In this document: positions 7,562 through 16,157 of the stretch, one piece after another
How the letters are laid out: every line of letters starts with the position of its first letter
Numbering within the stretch: position 1 is the first letter of the stretch
NCBI GenBank assembly: GCA_001556125.1
Contig: LSIG01000103.1
Location: forward strand, 1 to 46,418
DNA length: 46,418 nt
Direction of reading: 5' to 3'
From: Rhizobiales bacterium CCH10-E5
GTDB taxonomy: Bacteria; Pseudomonadota; Alphaproteobacteria; Rhizobiales; Beijerinckiaceae
Translations under genes and position numbers: made by a program
Notes under the pieces: generated by a model
What the model saw: the letters and a program-made list of their open reading frames with translations, nothing else
What the model was told of the DNA's origin: nothing
The model's database searches: none

Positions 7562-9193
7562 ATGCTCCAGCGCCATGCGACCTATCGCGAAACCGTCGAG
7601 CGGTTCCGCTGGGCCATTCCCGAGCGGTTCAATATTGGTGTCGCCTGTTGCGACCGCCATGCCGATGGCACGGGCCGACCGGCGCTGCTCTACGACGAAG
7701 CGGCGGGGCTCGTCACGCTCTCCTTCGACGACCTCAAGCGCGCCTCCAACCGCATCGCCAATCTGCTGCGCGGCCACGGCATCGCGGCGGGCGAGCGTGT
7801 CGGCATCCTGCTGCCGCAGCGGCCCGAGACGGCAATGGCGCATCTCGCCGTCTACAAGATGGGCGCCATCGCGCTGCCGCTCTTCATCCAGTTCGGGCCC
7901 GAGGCGCTGGAACACCGGCTGCAGCACAGCGGCGCCGCGGCGCTGATCACGGATGCCGAAAACCTGCCGAAGATCGAGGCGATCCGCCACGCCCTGCCGG
8001 ATCTGCGGCTGATCATCCTGGCCGACGGTCCCGGCCCCGGCGGCACGCTCGACCTCGCGAGCGAGATGGCGAAGGCCTCCGACGCCTTCACGCCGGTCGA
8101 CACCCGCGCCGACGATCCCGCCGTCATCATCTACACCTCCGGCACCACGGGAAAACCGAAGGGCGCGCTCCATGCCCATCGCGTCCTGCTCGGCCATCTG
8201 CCGGGCGTGCAGATGCCGCAGGCTTTCTTCCCGCAAGCGGGCGACCTGTTCTGGACTCCGGCCGACTGGGCCTGGATCGGCGGTCTGCTCGACGTGCTGC
8301 TGCCGAGCCTCTATTTCGGCGTGCCGGTCCTGGCCTCGCGCGCCCGCAAATTCGATCCCGAGGCCGCCTTCGAGCTGATGGCGCGGCACGGGGTCCGCAA
8401 CGCCTTCCTGCCGCCGACCGCGCTCAAGCTGATGCGCCAGGTCCGCGATCCCCGCCGCTTCGGTTATTCAATGCGCTCGATCGGCAGCGGCGGCGAGACG
8501 CTCGGCGCCGACATGCTGGACTGGAGCGCTGAGACCTTCGGCTTCGCGGTCAACGAGTTCTACGGCCAGACGGAAGCCAATCTGCTCGTCGCCAACAATG
8601 CCGATCTCTTCCCGATCCGCCCCGGCTCGATGGGCCGCGCCGTGCCGGGCCACCGCGTCGCGGTGGTCTCGTCCGAGGGCGAGCCCCTGCCCGCGGGCAC
8701 GCCGGGCCTGATCGCGGTGGCGCGGCCCGATCCCGTCATGATGCTGGGCTACTGGCGCCAGCCCGAGGAAACGGCGGCGAAATTCGCCGGCGACTGGCTC
8801 CTCACCGGCGACACCGGCCATTGCGACGAGGACGGCTATCTCTGGTTCCAGGGCCGCGACGACGACATCATCTCCTCGGGCTCCTACCGGATCGGGCCGG
8901 GCGACATCGAGGATTGCATCATGCGCCACGAGGCCGTGCTGATGGTCGCGGTCGTCGGCGTGCCGGACCCGATCCGCACCGAAGCCGTGAAGGCCTTCGT
9001 GCTGCCGCGGCCCGGCATCGCGCCATCCGAGGCGCTGGCCGCCGAGATCCAGGCTTTCGTGCGCAACCGGCTCGCCGCCTACCAGTACCCCCGTCATGTC
9101 GAGTTCGTGACGGAGCTGCCGATGACCGCGACGGGCAAGATCCGGCGCAAGGATCTGCGGGACAGGGAGATGGCGCGGAGCAAAATGACCTGA
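7562..9193 (+). CDS. AMP-forming acyl-CoA synthetase, medium-chain/ACSM-like
   Basis: A 543-residue adenylate-forming ligase that activates a carboxylic acid to acyl-AMP and then acyl-CoA. The phosphate-binding loop YTSGTTGKPKG lies near residue 191. EFYGQTEAN forms the A5-type motif, LLTGDTGH the Asp-containing A7 motif, and TATGKIRRKDLR carries the catalytic C-terminal lysine. The third in-frame ATG (7562) is chosen because AGGTGA lies about 6 bases upstream; ATGs at 7493 and 7544 are possible and would add 23 or 6 residues. It is divergent from the MFS gene and ends two bases before a palindromic repeat. The true acid substrate is not predictable here. Confidence 0.88.
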   Translation: MLQRHATYRETVERFRWAIPERFNIGVACCDRHADGTGRPALLYDEAAGLVTLSFDDLKRASNRIANLLRGHGIAAGERVGILLPQRPETAMAHLAVYKMGAIALPLFIQFGPEALEHRLQHSGAAALITDAENLPKIEAIRHALPDLRLIILADGPGPGGTLDLASEMAKASDAFTPVDTRADDPAVIIYTSGTTGKPKGALHAHRVLLGHLPGVQMPQAFFPQAGDLFWTPADWAWIGGLLDVLLPSLYFGVPVLASRARKFDPEAAFELMARHGVRNAFLPPTALKLMRQVRDPRRFGYSMRSIGSGGETLGADMLDWSAETFGFAVNEFYGQTEANLLVANNADLFPIRPGSMGRAVPGHRVAVVSSEGEPLPAGTPGLIAVARPDPVMMLGYWRQPEETAAKFAGDWLLTGDTGHCDEDGYLWFQGRDDDIISSGSYRIGPGDIEDCIMRHEAVLMVAVVGVPDPIRTEAVKAFVLPRPGIAPSEALAAEIQAFVRNRLAAYQYPRHVEFVTELPMTATGKIRRKDLRDREMARSKMT

Positions 9194-9194
9194 T

Positions 9195-9271
9195 CGTCAT
9201 TGCGAGCGCAGCGAAGCAATCCAGAGCCACGCGCACGCTTTCTGGATTGCTTCGCTGCGCTCGCAATGACG
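9195..9271. repeat. Palindromic repeat, family A
   Basis: A 77-bp interrupted palindrome with outer arms CGTCATTGCGAGCGCAGCGA and its complement, around a short unique centre. It lies between two convergent genes and could fold as a long hairpin in either transcript. Other family-A copies are at 26336-26425 (inside a gene) and 46288-46368. Confidence 0.9.
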
Positions 9272-9278
9272 GATGGCG

Positions 9279-10133
9279 CTACCCCACCTCCAGCACCAGC
9301 TCGAAGGTCATCAGCACCGGGTTGTCGCCGCGCCGGTAGCGCCCGGCGGCCATCGCCCCGGTGTAATCGACCAGCGCCACATCGATCTGCGCCTCTGGCC
9401 CGCCGCCATCATCCGCAACGGTCCCGCCCGTGATCGCGACCTCGGTGGCGAAATTCTCGACGATCCCGCCCTCCTCGAAGCGCGCCCCGATGGTCGAGCC
9501 GACGCCGCCATGGATCGTCGCCCGCGCGATGCCGCGCTCGGCGCAGAACCCCTCCAGCGCCCCGCAGAAGTCGATGTTCGGCTTGACGCGCAGCGCGAAA
9601 AAGCGGCCCTCGCGCGTGGCGCCGAGCGGCTCCGCCGGCCGCGGCCCGAACAGCTTGAAGTTCGTTTCCGGATCGACCTCGCCGAGGAAGGCGGCGCCGT
9701 CGAGCCCCACCGCCGAAAGCGTGATCTCCTCCGCCACCATCGTCTCGTCGGGCAGGATATGGCCGCCGCTGCGCCGCCCGTCGCCCTCGACCCAGAGCGC
9801 ATGGGCATGGAAGAAAGGCGCGCCGTCGCGCAGGCCGAAGGTCATCGCGCCCACCTCGATGCGGGCGACGCCCACAGGCCTGAATGTGCCGCTGTAGAAG
9901 GCCGCATGCTCCGGCGTCTGCGACAGCGCCGGCATCACATAGGCGAAGGGCGAGAGCGAAAGCCCGTCGAGCTTCACCGTCCCGCTGACGAAGCCGGCGG
10001 CGGCAAAACCGCGCCGGACGGCCTCGAGCAGCGTCAGGCCGGGTTGCAGCGTCAGCGGAAAGCGCAGGCCGTGGCACTCCGCCCATTGGATGCGGCCGGG
10101 CGTCTCCGGCCCGGGCTGCTGGATGCGCCTCAC
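9279..10133 (-). CDS. PPC-domain (DUF296) protein, probably two tandem domains
   Basis: A 284-residue protein. The first half resembles the plant and prokaryote conserved (PPC/DUF296) fold with PFFHAHALWV and then GGHILPDET. The second half (about 178-283) has the pattern ALEGFCAERGI, IHGGVGSTIGARF and EVAITGGTV, typical of a second PPC unit. PPC proteins often form trimers; some plant members bind DNA, while bacterial roles are mostly unknown. It starts with GTG, overlapping the stop of the upstream acyl-CoA ligase gene by four bases (GTGA), so the two are probably translated together. No enzymatic activity can be assigned. Confidence 0.8.
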   Translation of the reverse strand: MRRIQQPGPETPGRIQWAECHGLRFPLTLQPGLTLLEAVRRGFAAAGFVSGTVKLDGLSLSPFAYVMPALSQTPEHAAFYSGTFRPVGVARIEVGAMTFGLRDGAPFFHAHALWVEGDGRRSGGHILPDETMVAEEITLSAVGLDGAAFLGEVDPETNFKLFGPRPAEPLGATREGRFFALRVKPNIDFCGALEGFCAERGIARATIHGGVGSTIGARFEEGGIVENFATEVAITGGTVADDGGGPEAQIDVALVDYTGAMAAGRYRRGDNPVLMTFELVLEVG

Positions 10134-11767
10134 GAGCCCTGCCCCCTCAGCCAGTCGAGTTGCCCGCGCGCCTCGAGCTCATCGCGCACCAGCCGCTTCG
10201 GCACCTTGCCGTATCCCGATTTCGGCAGCGCCTCCCAGAAGAAGAAGCGCTTGGGCATCTTGTAGCGGGCGATCTTCTCCGCGAGGAAGCCGGCGATCTC
10301 CGCCTCGTCGGCCCGGGCGCCGCCGCGGCAGACGCAGACGGCGACCCCGATCTCGCCCCAGACCGGATCGGGCACCCCGAGCACCGCGACCTCCGCGATG
10401 GCGGGATGGGTCAGGATCTTCTCCTCGATCTCGCGCGGATAGATGTTCGAGCCGCCGGAGATGTACATGTCCGAGGCGCGGCCGGTGATGTAGACGAAGC
10501 CCTCCTCGTCCATATGGCCGAGATCGCCGGTGCGGAACCAGCCGTTCCGGAACGACTTCGCATTGGCTTCCGGGTTGTCGTAATAGCCGGCGAAGACGGC
10601 CGGCCCGATCACGCAGATCTCGCCTTGGACGCCGGACGCGACCTCCTCGCCGGCCTCGTCCTGGATCTGGACCTGCATCGCGGTGCGGGCATAGCCGCAG
10701 CTGCCGACGCGTGCCTGCGGCCCGTCCTCGGCGACATGCAGCGACGGCGGCAGCACGGTGATGTTGCCGGTGACCTCACCCAGTCCGAAATACTGCACGA
10801 GCACAGAGCCCAACGTCGCCAGCGCACGCTTCTGGTCCTCGCGATACATCGGCGCGCCGGCATAGATGACGTAGCGCAGGCTCGAATGGTCATGCTGTTC
10901 GACGGCCGGATGCTCGACCAGCATCTTCAGGATCGTTGGCACGGTGAACAGGCTGGTGACGCGGTGGTGCGCGATCAGCCGCCACGCCTCGTCGATGTCG
11001 AAGCGCTCGGTCGGCAGCAGGATCGAGGCCGCCCCGCGCGCCGCCAGCATCAGCTGATGGACGCCGGCGCCATGCGAGAGCGGCGCCACCACCAGCGAGC
11101 AATCGGCTTCCGTCGTCCCCGGCACGAGGTCGCAGAGATGGTTGGTGATGACGAAGCCCATCTGGCCATGGGTCAGCACCGCAGCCTTCGAGCGCCCGGT
11201 CGTGCCGGAGGTGAAGAAGAACCAGCAGGGATCGTCATGCTCGACGGCGACATCCGCGACGCGTTCGCCCTTGTGACGGGCGATGACGGCGCCGACCTCG
11301 TCCTCGCCGAAGGTGCCCGCCCCGATGCGCCAGGTGAAATCCGGTGCCGGCGCGGCCTTCGCCACGGCCGCCGCATGATCGGGAAAGTCGCCATGGCAGA
11401 GAAAGGCCTTCGCGCCGGAGGAGGTCGAGAGATAGGCGACCTCGTCCGGCAGCAGCCGGAAATTCGTCGGCACCCAGACCGCGCCGATCCGGAAGGTCGC
11501 GAACATCGACACGAACATCGCGTCGCAGTTCTTGGAATGGACCAGGATGCGGTCGCCCTTGCCGATGCCGCGCGCCCTCAAACCCGCCGCCAGCGCCGAG
11601 ACCTGCGCATCGAGATCGGCCCAGCTCAGCGTCAGATCGCCCCAGACGAAGGCGGGGTGGGCCGCCAGGCGCCGCCCGTTCTGCGCGACGATATGGCCGA
11701 GATTCATCACCCGTCGCGTCATCGGCACGACGCCGCCTACGGGGGCCATGGCTTGCTGTTGCATCAT
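10130..11767 (-). CDS. AMP-forming acyl-CoA ligase
   Basis: A 545-residue class I adenylate-forming enzyme with the ATP loop FFTSGTTGRSKA, the motif QYFGLGEVTGN, GWFRTGDLGH and the C-terminal lysine region KSGYGKVPKRLV. It would activate a fatty or other organic acid to its CoA thioester. GGAGA lies about 7 bases before the ATG at 11767; a second ATG follows immediately. Its stop overlaps the GTG of the PPC-domain gene. A repeat lies between it and the upstream IclR-type regulator, which is on the same strand and may control it. It is only distantly similar to the ligase at 7562-9193, so it is probably not a recent duplicate. Confidence 0.88.
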   Translation of the reverse strand: MMQQQAMAPVGGVVPMTRRVMNLGHIVAQNGRRLAAHPAFVWGDLTLSWADLDAQVSALAAGLRARGIGKGDRILVHSKNCDAMFVSMFATFRIGAVWVPTNFRLLPDEVAYLSTSSGAKAFLCHGDFPDHAAAVAKAAPAPDFTWRIGAGTFGEDEVGAVIARHKGERVADVAVEHDDPCWFFFTSGTTGRSKAAVLTHGQMGFVITNHLCDLVPGTTEADCSLVVAPLSHGAGVHQLMLAARGAASILLPTERFDIDEAWRLIAHHRVTSLFTVPTILKMLVEHPAVEQHDHSSLRYVIYAGAPMYREDQKRALATLGSVLVQYFGLGEVTGNITVLPPSLHVAEDGPQARVGSCGYARTAMQVQIQDEAGEEVASGVQGEICVIGPAVFAGYYDNPEANAKSFRNGWFRTGDLGHMDEEGFVYITGRASDMYISGGSNIYPREIEEKILTHPAIAEVAVLGVPDPVWGEIGVAVCVCRGGARADEAEIAGFLAEKIARYKMPKRFFFWEALPKSGYGKVPKRLVRDELEARGQLDWLRGQGS

Positions 11768-11794
11768 GTTGATCTCTCCAGGGCGGTAGGGCGC

Positions 11795-11896
11795 GGTCGT
11801 CCCGGGCGCAGCGAAGCGAAGACCCGGGACCCATTCCGGAACGGTTCAGGCATGGGTCCCGGATCGGCGCCGCTGACGCGGCTTGTCCGGGATGAC
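11795..11896. repeat. Palindromic repeat, family D (diverged copy)
   Basis: A 102-bp interrupted palindrome that starts GTCGTCCCGGGCGCAGCGAA and ends in a complementary TGTCCGGGATGAC, with an inner GACCCGGGACC / GGTCCCGGATC pair. It lies between the IclR regulator gene and the acyl-CoA ligase gene on the same strand. It resembles the family D copies at 21040-21146 and 27287-27433 but is the most diverged. Confidence 0.75.
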
Positions 11897-11942
11897 CCGA
11901 GCCACGACGGTCTGTCGGGCAACACGAAAAGGTCCGCGACCA

Positions 11943-12806
11943 TCACACCCGCCTCGCCTCGACTGCCGCCGCGACGGGCCGCCCGCCGCGGCCGGCAACC
12001 GTGCGACCCGGCCCGAACATCTCCGAAAGCCGCCGCTCCATCGCGGCGGCCTCGACGCGCAGATGGGCGGCCAGCTCCTGCTGCCGCTCCGGCCCCATGC
12101 GGCTGTCGATGGCGGCGAGGCTGAGCGCGCCGGCGACGCGCCCGTCCGGATAGCGGAAGGCCATGCCGATCCCCCAGGAGCTGGCGACCAGCCGTCCGGG
12201 GTTGAGGGCGAAGCCGCGCTGCCGCGCAGCCGCCAGATCGGCGCGGATGACCTCTGGCGCGAAGCCGGGATAGCGCGTCGTCAGGACGGGCGCATTGGCG
12301 GCCATGATGCGGTCCACATCGTCGTCCGGCATCACGGCGAGCAGCGCGAGCGAGCCGGCCCCGACGCCGAGCGGGTGCTGGTCGCCGGTCTGCAGCGCAT
12401 GGGTCCGCACCGGATAGGTGCCCTCCTCGCGATGCAGGCAGACGCAGTAATTGTCGCGCCGGACCGACAGGAAGCTCGTATCCATGGAGACGGCCGCGAG
12501 GCGGCGCAGGCTCTCCATCGCGAGTTCGAGCAGACCATGCCGGCGGGCCGCCAGCACGCCGAGCACGAAGGCTTCCTCGCCAAGGCAGTAATGCCGCGTC
12601 TGCGGCTCCTGCTCGATCAGCCCCGCCCGCATCAGCGCCAGCAGCAGCCGCCGCGCCGTCGGCTTGTTGAGGCCGCTGCCGGCGACGATGTCGGCCAGCG
12701 GAAGCCCGCCCGCCGGCTCGCGGCCGACGAGCGCGAGCAGTTGCAGGGCGCGGTCAACGCTCTGCGAACCGGATAGGCCGGACCGCGCCTCCTCGCTAGC
12801 TCCCAC
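11943..12806 (-). CDS. IclR-family transcriptional regulator
   Basis: A 287-residue regulator. The N-terminal winged helix-turn-helix is at about 15-75, with LADIVAGSGLNKPTARRLL as its recognition region. A C-terminal GAF-like IclR effector domain follows (about 90-260). The start is GTG with GAGG about 8 bases upstream. The gene is divergent from a TRAP transporter operon, and a 17-bp dyad lies between them close to its own start, so it probably represses itself and the transporter and responds to the transported acid. It may also act on the CoA ligase and PPC genes downstream. Confidence 0.9.
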   Translation of the reverse strand: MGASEEARSGLSGSQSVDRALQLLALVGREPAGGLPLADIVAGSGLNKPTARRLLLALMRAGLIEQEPQTRHYCLGEEAFVLGVLAARRHGLLELAMESLRRLAAVSMDTSFLSVRRDNYCVCLHREEGTYPVRTHALQTGDQHPLGVGAGSLALLAVMPDDDVDRIMAANAPVLTTRYPGFAPEVIRADLAAARQRGFALNPGRLVASSWGIGMAFRYPDGRVAGALSLAAIDSRMGPERQQELAAHLRVEAAAMERRLSEMFGPGRTVAGRGGRPVAAAVEARRV

Positions 12807-12823
12807 GAAGCGTCCTCGTTAAG

Positions 12824-12840
12824 GGTCCACCATATGGACC
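12824..12840. promoter_or_regulatory. Probable IclR-type operator
   Basis: Perfect inverted repeat GGTCCA-CCATA-TGGACC, 17 bp, located 18-34 bases upstream of the IclR-type gene start, in the divergent region shared with the TRAP operon. Size and position fit an autoregulatory operator of this family. A regulator-to-site link is inferred. Confidence 0.6.
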
Positions 12841-13004
12841 TTATTCTTATCCCGTGAGCCTAGATCGGGCTTTTGCGGATTGCAATGCGAGGGTTGTCGT
12901 GTAATCTCCGCGCCGTTCCATGGTGATCCCGATCACGATGTGGACCGCACCGCCGGCTGCCCGACAAGCCAAAACGAGCGCGATGCGACCGGGAGGACGA
13001 CGAC

Positions 13005-13085
13005 ATGCCGATAGAGCCCCTCATCGCGGGCAGCCGCCTCGTTTGCGCAGCGCTGCACCGCCGCGCCGCACGCCGCGTGGGCTGA
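13005..13085 (+). CDS. Small upstream ORF in the TRAP operon leader
   Basis: A 26-codon frame (starts MPIEPLIAGSRL, ends HRRAARRVG) preceded by a strong ribosome site, GGGAGGACGACGAC before its ATG. Its stop lies 8 bases before the ATG of the fused TRAP permease gene, which itself has only a poor ribosome site. Re-initiation after this frame could drive permease translation. The peptide has no recognisable domain and is Arg-rich at its end. It may be a leader peptide or simply a coupling device. Confidence 0.45.
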   Translation: MPIEPLIAGSRLVCAALHRRAARRVG

Positions 13086-13093
13086 GCCGCGCC

Positions 13094-14962
13094 ATGGTCG
13101 ACGTCGCCGACAGGATCGCCCTGCCCGAAACCATCGCCGAGCTCGAGGACGTCCGCCCGGGTTCGCCCTTCATGCGCCCGGTCGAGGCGATTGCGGCCGC
13201 GCTCGTCGCGCTCATCATCGGCGTGCTGCTGCTGGGCGTGACCTCGCGCTACGTCTTCTCTCTGCCGGTGATCTGGATCGACGAGGTCGCCTCGATCTCC
13301 TTCCTCTGGCTCGCCATGCTCGGCTCCGCCATCGCGATCGACCGCAACGAGCATCTGCGGCTGACGCTGTTCGTCGGCATGATGCCGGAGCGCCTGCGCG
13401 GCTTCGCCAACAGCTTCGCGCTGCTCGTCGTCGCCGCCTTCCTGCTGGCGATGATCTACCCGGCGATCGACTATGCGATCGAGGAGAGCTTCGTCACCTC
13501 GGCCGCGCTCAACATTCCCAACAGCTGGCGCGTCTCCGCGCTCGCGACCGGCATCGTGCTGATGGCGCTGCTGGCGCTGCGCCACGCCTGGCGCAGCTCG
13601 ACACTGCGCGACCTCGCCCTGGCGGCGGCGCTGATCCTCGCCCTCGGCCTCGCCTTCTGGTGGCTGACGCCGACCTTCAAGGGGCTGGGTTACGGCAACA
13701 TCCTGATCTTCCTCGTCATCGTCGTCGCGCTCTGCCTCGCGGCCGGCGTGCCGATCGCCTTCTGCTTCGGCATGGGCACGCTCTGCTTCCTCGTCTTCTC
13801 GACCAATGTGCCGATGCTGGTGATGGTCGGCCGCATGGACGAGGGCATGTCGAGCATCATCCTGCTCTCGGTGCCGATCTTCGTACTGCTCGGCTGCATC
13901 CTCGACGCCACCGGCATGGGCAAGGCGATCGTCGATTTCTTGGCGTCGATGCTCGGCCATGTCCGCGCCGGCATGTCCTATGTGCTGCTCGGCTCGCTCT
14001 TCCTGGTCTCGGGCATTTCCGGCTCCAAGGTCTCGGACATGGCGACCGTGGCGCCCGCCCTCTTCCCGGAGATGAAGCGGCGCGGCTACCAGCCCAAGGA
14101 GCTGATCGCGCTTTTGTCCACCGGCGCGGCGATGGCCGACACGGTGCCGCCCTCGATCGTGCTGATCGTGCTCGGCTCGGTCGCCGGCGTCTCGATCGCC
14201 GGGCTGTTCAACGCCGGCTTCGCCATCGCCATGGTGCTGCTGCTGGCGCTCGCCGTTCTCGCCCGCTGGAAGGCACGGCACGAGGACATGGCGGGCGTGC
14301 GCCGGCTCTCCTTCGGCGTCATCGGCAAGACGGCGCTGGTCGCGGGGCCGGCCCTGGTCCTGCCCTTCATCATCCGCGCCGCGGTCGGCGGCGGCGTCGC
14401 CACCGCGACCGAGGTCTCCACCATCGCGGTGCTCTACGCGCTGATCATCGGCATGGTGCTCTATGGCGGCATCAGCGGGCGCAAGTTTTATGCGATGCTG
14501 GTCGAGACCGCGGCCCTGTCCGGCGCGATCCTGATGATCCTCGGCACGGCGCTCGCCATGGCCTGGGCCCTGACGCAGACCGGCTTCGCCCGTGACCTCG
14601 CCGCCTTCATGACCGGGCTGCCCGGCGGCTGGCTGACCTTCATGGCCGTCACCATCGTCGTCTTCATGGTGCTGGGCTGCGTGCTCGAGGGCCTGCCGGC
14701 CATCGTGCTGATGGCGCCGCTGATGTTCCCGATCGCCAAGAGCCTCGGCATCAACGACGTGCACTACTCGATGGTGGTGGTCACGGCGATGAACATCGGC
14801 CTGATGACCCCGCCCATCGGCATCGGCTTCTACATCGCCTGCAAGATCGGCAACGTCTCGCCCGACGAGGCGATGGGCGCGATCTGGCCCTATCTCATCG
14901 CGCTGCTCATCGGCCTCGTCGTCATCGCCGTCGTGCCCGGCCTCTCGACCTGGGTGCTGTGA
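13094..14962 (+). CDS. TRAP transporter fused small and large permease (DctQM)
   Basis: A 622-residue inner-membrane protein. The first ~170 residues carry four helices of the small DctQ-type subunit (SRYVFSLPVIWIDEVA). The remainder is the large DctM-type subunit with repeated helices, GIPIAF-like AGVPIAFCFG, the SGSKVSDMA loop and the C-terminal segment NIGLMTPPIGIG. Together with a periplasmic DctP it would import an organic acid driven by a sodium or proton gradient. The ATG at 13094 is chosen because residues upstream of it in this frame are Arg/Pro-rich and show no homology. Translation may depend on the short frame ending 8 bases earlier. DctP follows after 44 bases. Confidence 0.9.
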   Translation: MVDVADRIALPETIAELEDVRPGSPFMRPVEAIAAALVALIIGVLLLGVTSRYVFSLPVIWIDEVASISFLWLAMLGSAIAIDRNEHLRLTLFVGMMPERLRGFANSFALLVVAAFLLAMIYPAIDYAIEESFVTSAALNIPNSWRVSALATGIVLMALLALRHAWRSSTLRDLALAAALILALGLAFWWLTPTFKGLGYGNILIFLVIVVALCLAAGVPIAFCFGMGTLCFLVFSTNVPMLVMVGRMDEGMSSIILLSVPIFVLLGCILDATGMGKAIVDFLASMLGHVRAGMSYVLLGSLFLVSGISGSKVSDMATVAPALFPEMKRRGYQPKELIALLSTGAAMADTVPPSIVLIVLGSVAGVSIAGLFNAGFAIAMVLLLALAVLARWKARHEDMAGVRRLSFGVIGKTALVAGPALVLPFIIRAAVGGGVATATEVSTIAVLYALIIGMVLYGGISGRKFYAMLVETAALSGAILMILGTALAMAWALTQTGFARDLAAFMTGLPGGWLTFMAVTIVVFMVLGCVLEGLPAIVLMAPLMFPIAKSLGINDVHYSMVVVTAMNIGLMTPPIGIGFYIACKIGNVSPDEAMGAIWPYLIALLIGLVVIAVVPGLSTWVL

Positions 14963-15006
14963 CGCCGACCCGAACACCCCATAACAAACCACTGGGAGAA
15001 ACGACC

Positions 15007-16026
15007 ATGACCATCTCACGCCGCACCCTGCTGCAGGGCACCGCCGCAGCCTCCGCCATCGGCACCTTCTCGATCGGCCGTGCCTCGGCCCAGAGCGCCG
15101 AGTTCACCTACAAATACGCCAACAACCTGCCGCTGACGCATCCGATGAACCAGCGCGCCAACGAGGCGGTGGAGAAGATCAAGGCCGAGACCAATGGCCG
15201 CGTCGTCATCCAGATCTTCCCGAACAACCAGCTCGGCTCCGACACCGACATGCTGAGCCAGGTCCGCTCGGGCGGCGTCGAGTTCTTCACGCTGTCGCCG
15301 CTGATCCTCTCGACGCTCGTGCCCAACGCCTCGGTCTCGGGCATCGGCTTCGCCTTCCCGAACTACGACGCCGTCTGGAAGGCGATGGACGGCGAGCTCG
15401 GCGCCTATGTCCGCGGCCAGATCCAGAAGGCCAACCTCGTCGTCATGGACAAGATCTGGGACAACGGCTTCCGCCAGATCACCTCGTCCAAGGGCCCGAT
15501 CAACACCCCCGACGACCTCAAGGGCCTGAAGATCCGCGTCCCGGTCTCGCCGCTCTGGACCTCGATGTTCACCGCCTTCCAGTCGGCCCCCGCCAGCATC
15601 AACTTCGCCGAGGTCTACACCGCGCTGCAGACCAAGATCGTCGATGCGCAGGAGAACCCGCTGGCGATCATTTCGACCGCCAAGCTCTTCGAGGTGCAGA
15701 AATATCTCTCGGTCACCAACCATATGTGGGACGGCTTCTGGTTCCTCGGCAACCGCCGCGCCTGGGAGCGTCTGCCGGAGGATCTGCGCGCCATCGTCGC
15801 CAAGAACCTCAACGCCGCCGCCGAGCTGGAGCGCGCCGACGTCGCCAAGCTCAACGCCGGCCTGCGCGACGACCTGACGTCCAAGGGCATGGTCTTCAAC
15901 GAGACCAAGGCGGAGGCCTTCCGCGACGCCCTGCGCAAGGCCGGCTTCTACGCCGAGTGGAAGAAGAAGTACGGCGACGAGGCCTGGGGCATCCTCGAGA
16001 AGGCCGTCGGCGGCTCGCTGAGCTGA
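15007..16026 (+). CDS. TRAP transporter periplasmic substrate-binding protein (DctP)
   Basis: A 339-residue solute receptor. The N-terminus carries a twin-arginine signal (SRRTLLQG) with cleavage likely after ASAQ, so it is exported folded by Tat. The mature part has the DctP pattern, including FPNNQLGSDTDMLSQV, the arginine-containing strand GLKIRVP and the helix FAEVYTALQT. The ATG at 15007 has GGGAGAAAC upstream; a start 16 codons earlier would spoil the signal peptide. It partners with the fused permease upstream. Ligand identity is unknown, though TRAP receptors usually bind carboxylates. Confidence 0.93.
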   Translation: MTISRRTLLQGTAAASAIGTFSIGRASAQSAEFTYKYANNLPLTHPMNQRANEAVEKIKAETNGRVVIQIFPNNQLGSDTDMLSQVRSGGVEFFTLSPLILSTLVPNASVSGIGFAFPNYDAVWKAMDGELGAYVRGQIQKANLVVMDKIWDNGFRQITSSKGPINTPDDLKGLKIRVPVSPLWTSMFTAFQSAPASINFAEVYTALQTKIVDAQENPLAIISTAKLFEVQKYLSVTNHMWDGFWFLGNRRAWERLPEDLRAIVAKNLNAAAELERADVAKLNAGLRDDLTSKGMVFNETKAEAFRDALRKAGFYAEWKKKYGDEAWGILEKAVGGSLS

Positions 16027-16046
16027 GAGCCTTCGACGACCGCGCC

Positions 16047-16123
16047 CGTCATTCTCGGGCGAAGCGCAGCGCAGACCCGAGAATCTCCAGCAGGAGATGC
16101 TCGGGTCGAGCCCGAGCATGACG
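16047..16123. repeat. Palindromic repeat, family B
   Basis: A double hairpin. GTCATTCTCGGGCGAAGCGC and ACCCGAGAATC form one arm set, and ATGCTCGGGTCGAGCCCGAG then CATGAC the other, so the outer ends also pair. It lies between dctP and the SDR gene, ending 34 bases before the SDR start. Very similar copies are at 24136-24211, 28325-28414 and 39128-39205. Confidence 0.9.
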
Positions 16124-16157
16124 GCGCGGTTCGACCGCGAGACGAAAGAAGACCACC

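Noticed and set aside
9195..9271. CRISPR array or insertion sequence from the recurring palindromes
   Set aside because: Copies are dispersed singly, with no regular spacers, no cas genes and no transposase. They behave as intergenic palindromic repeats.
12860..15019. A 719-codon minus-strand frame opposite the TRAP genes
   Set aside because: Its translation is dominated by charged low-complexity residues, the mark of the antisense of GC-rich membrane protein codons. The plus-strand genes are unmistakable.
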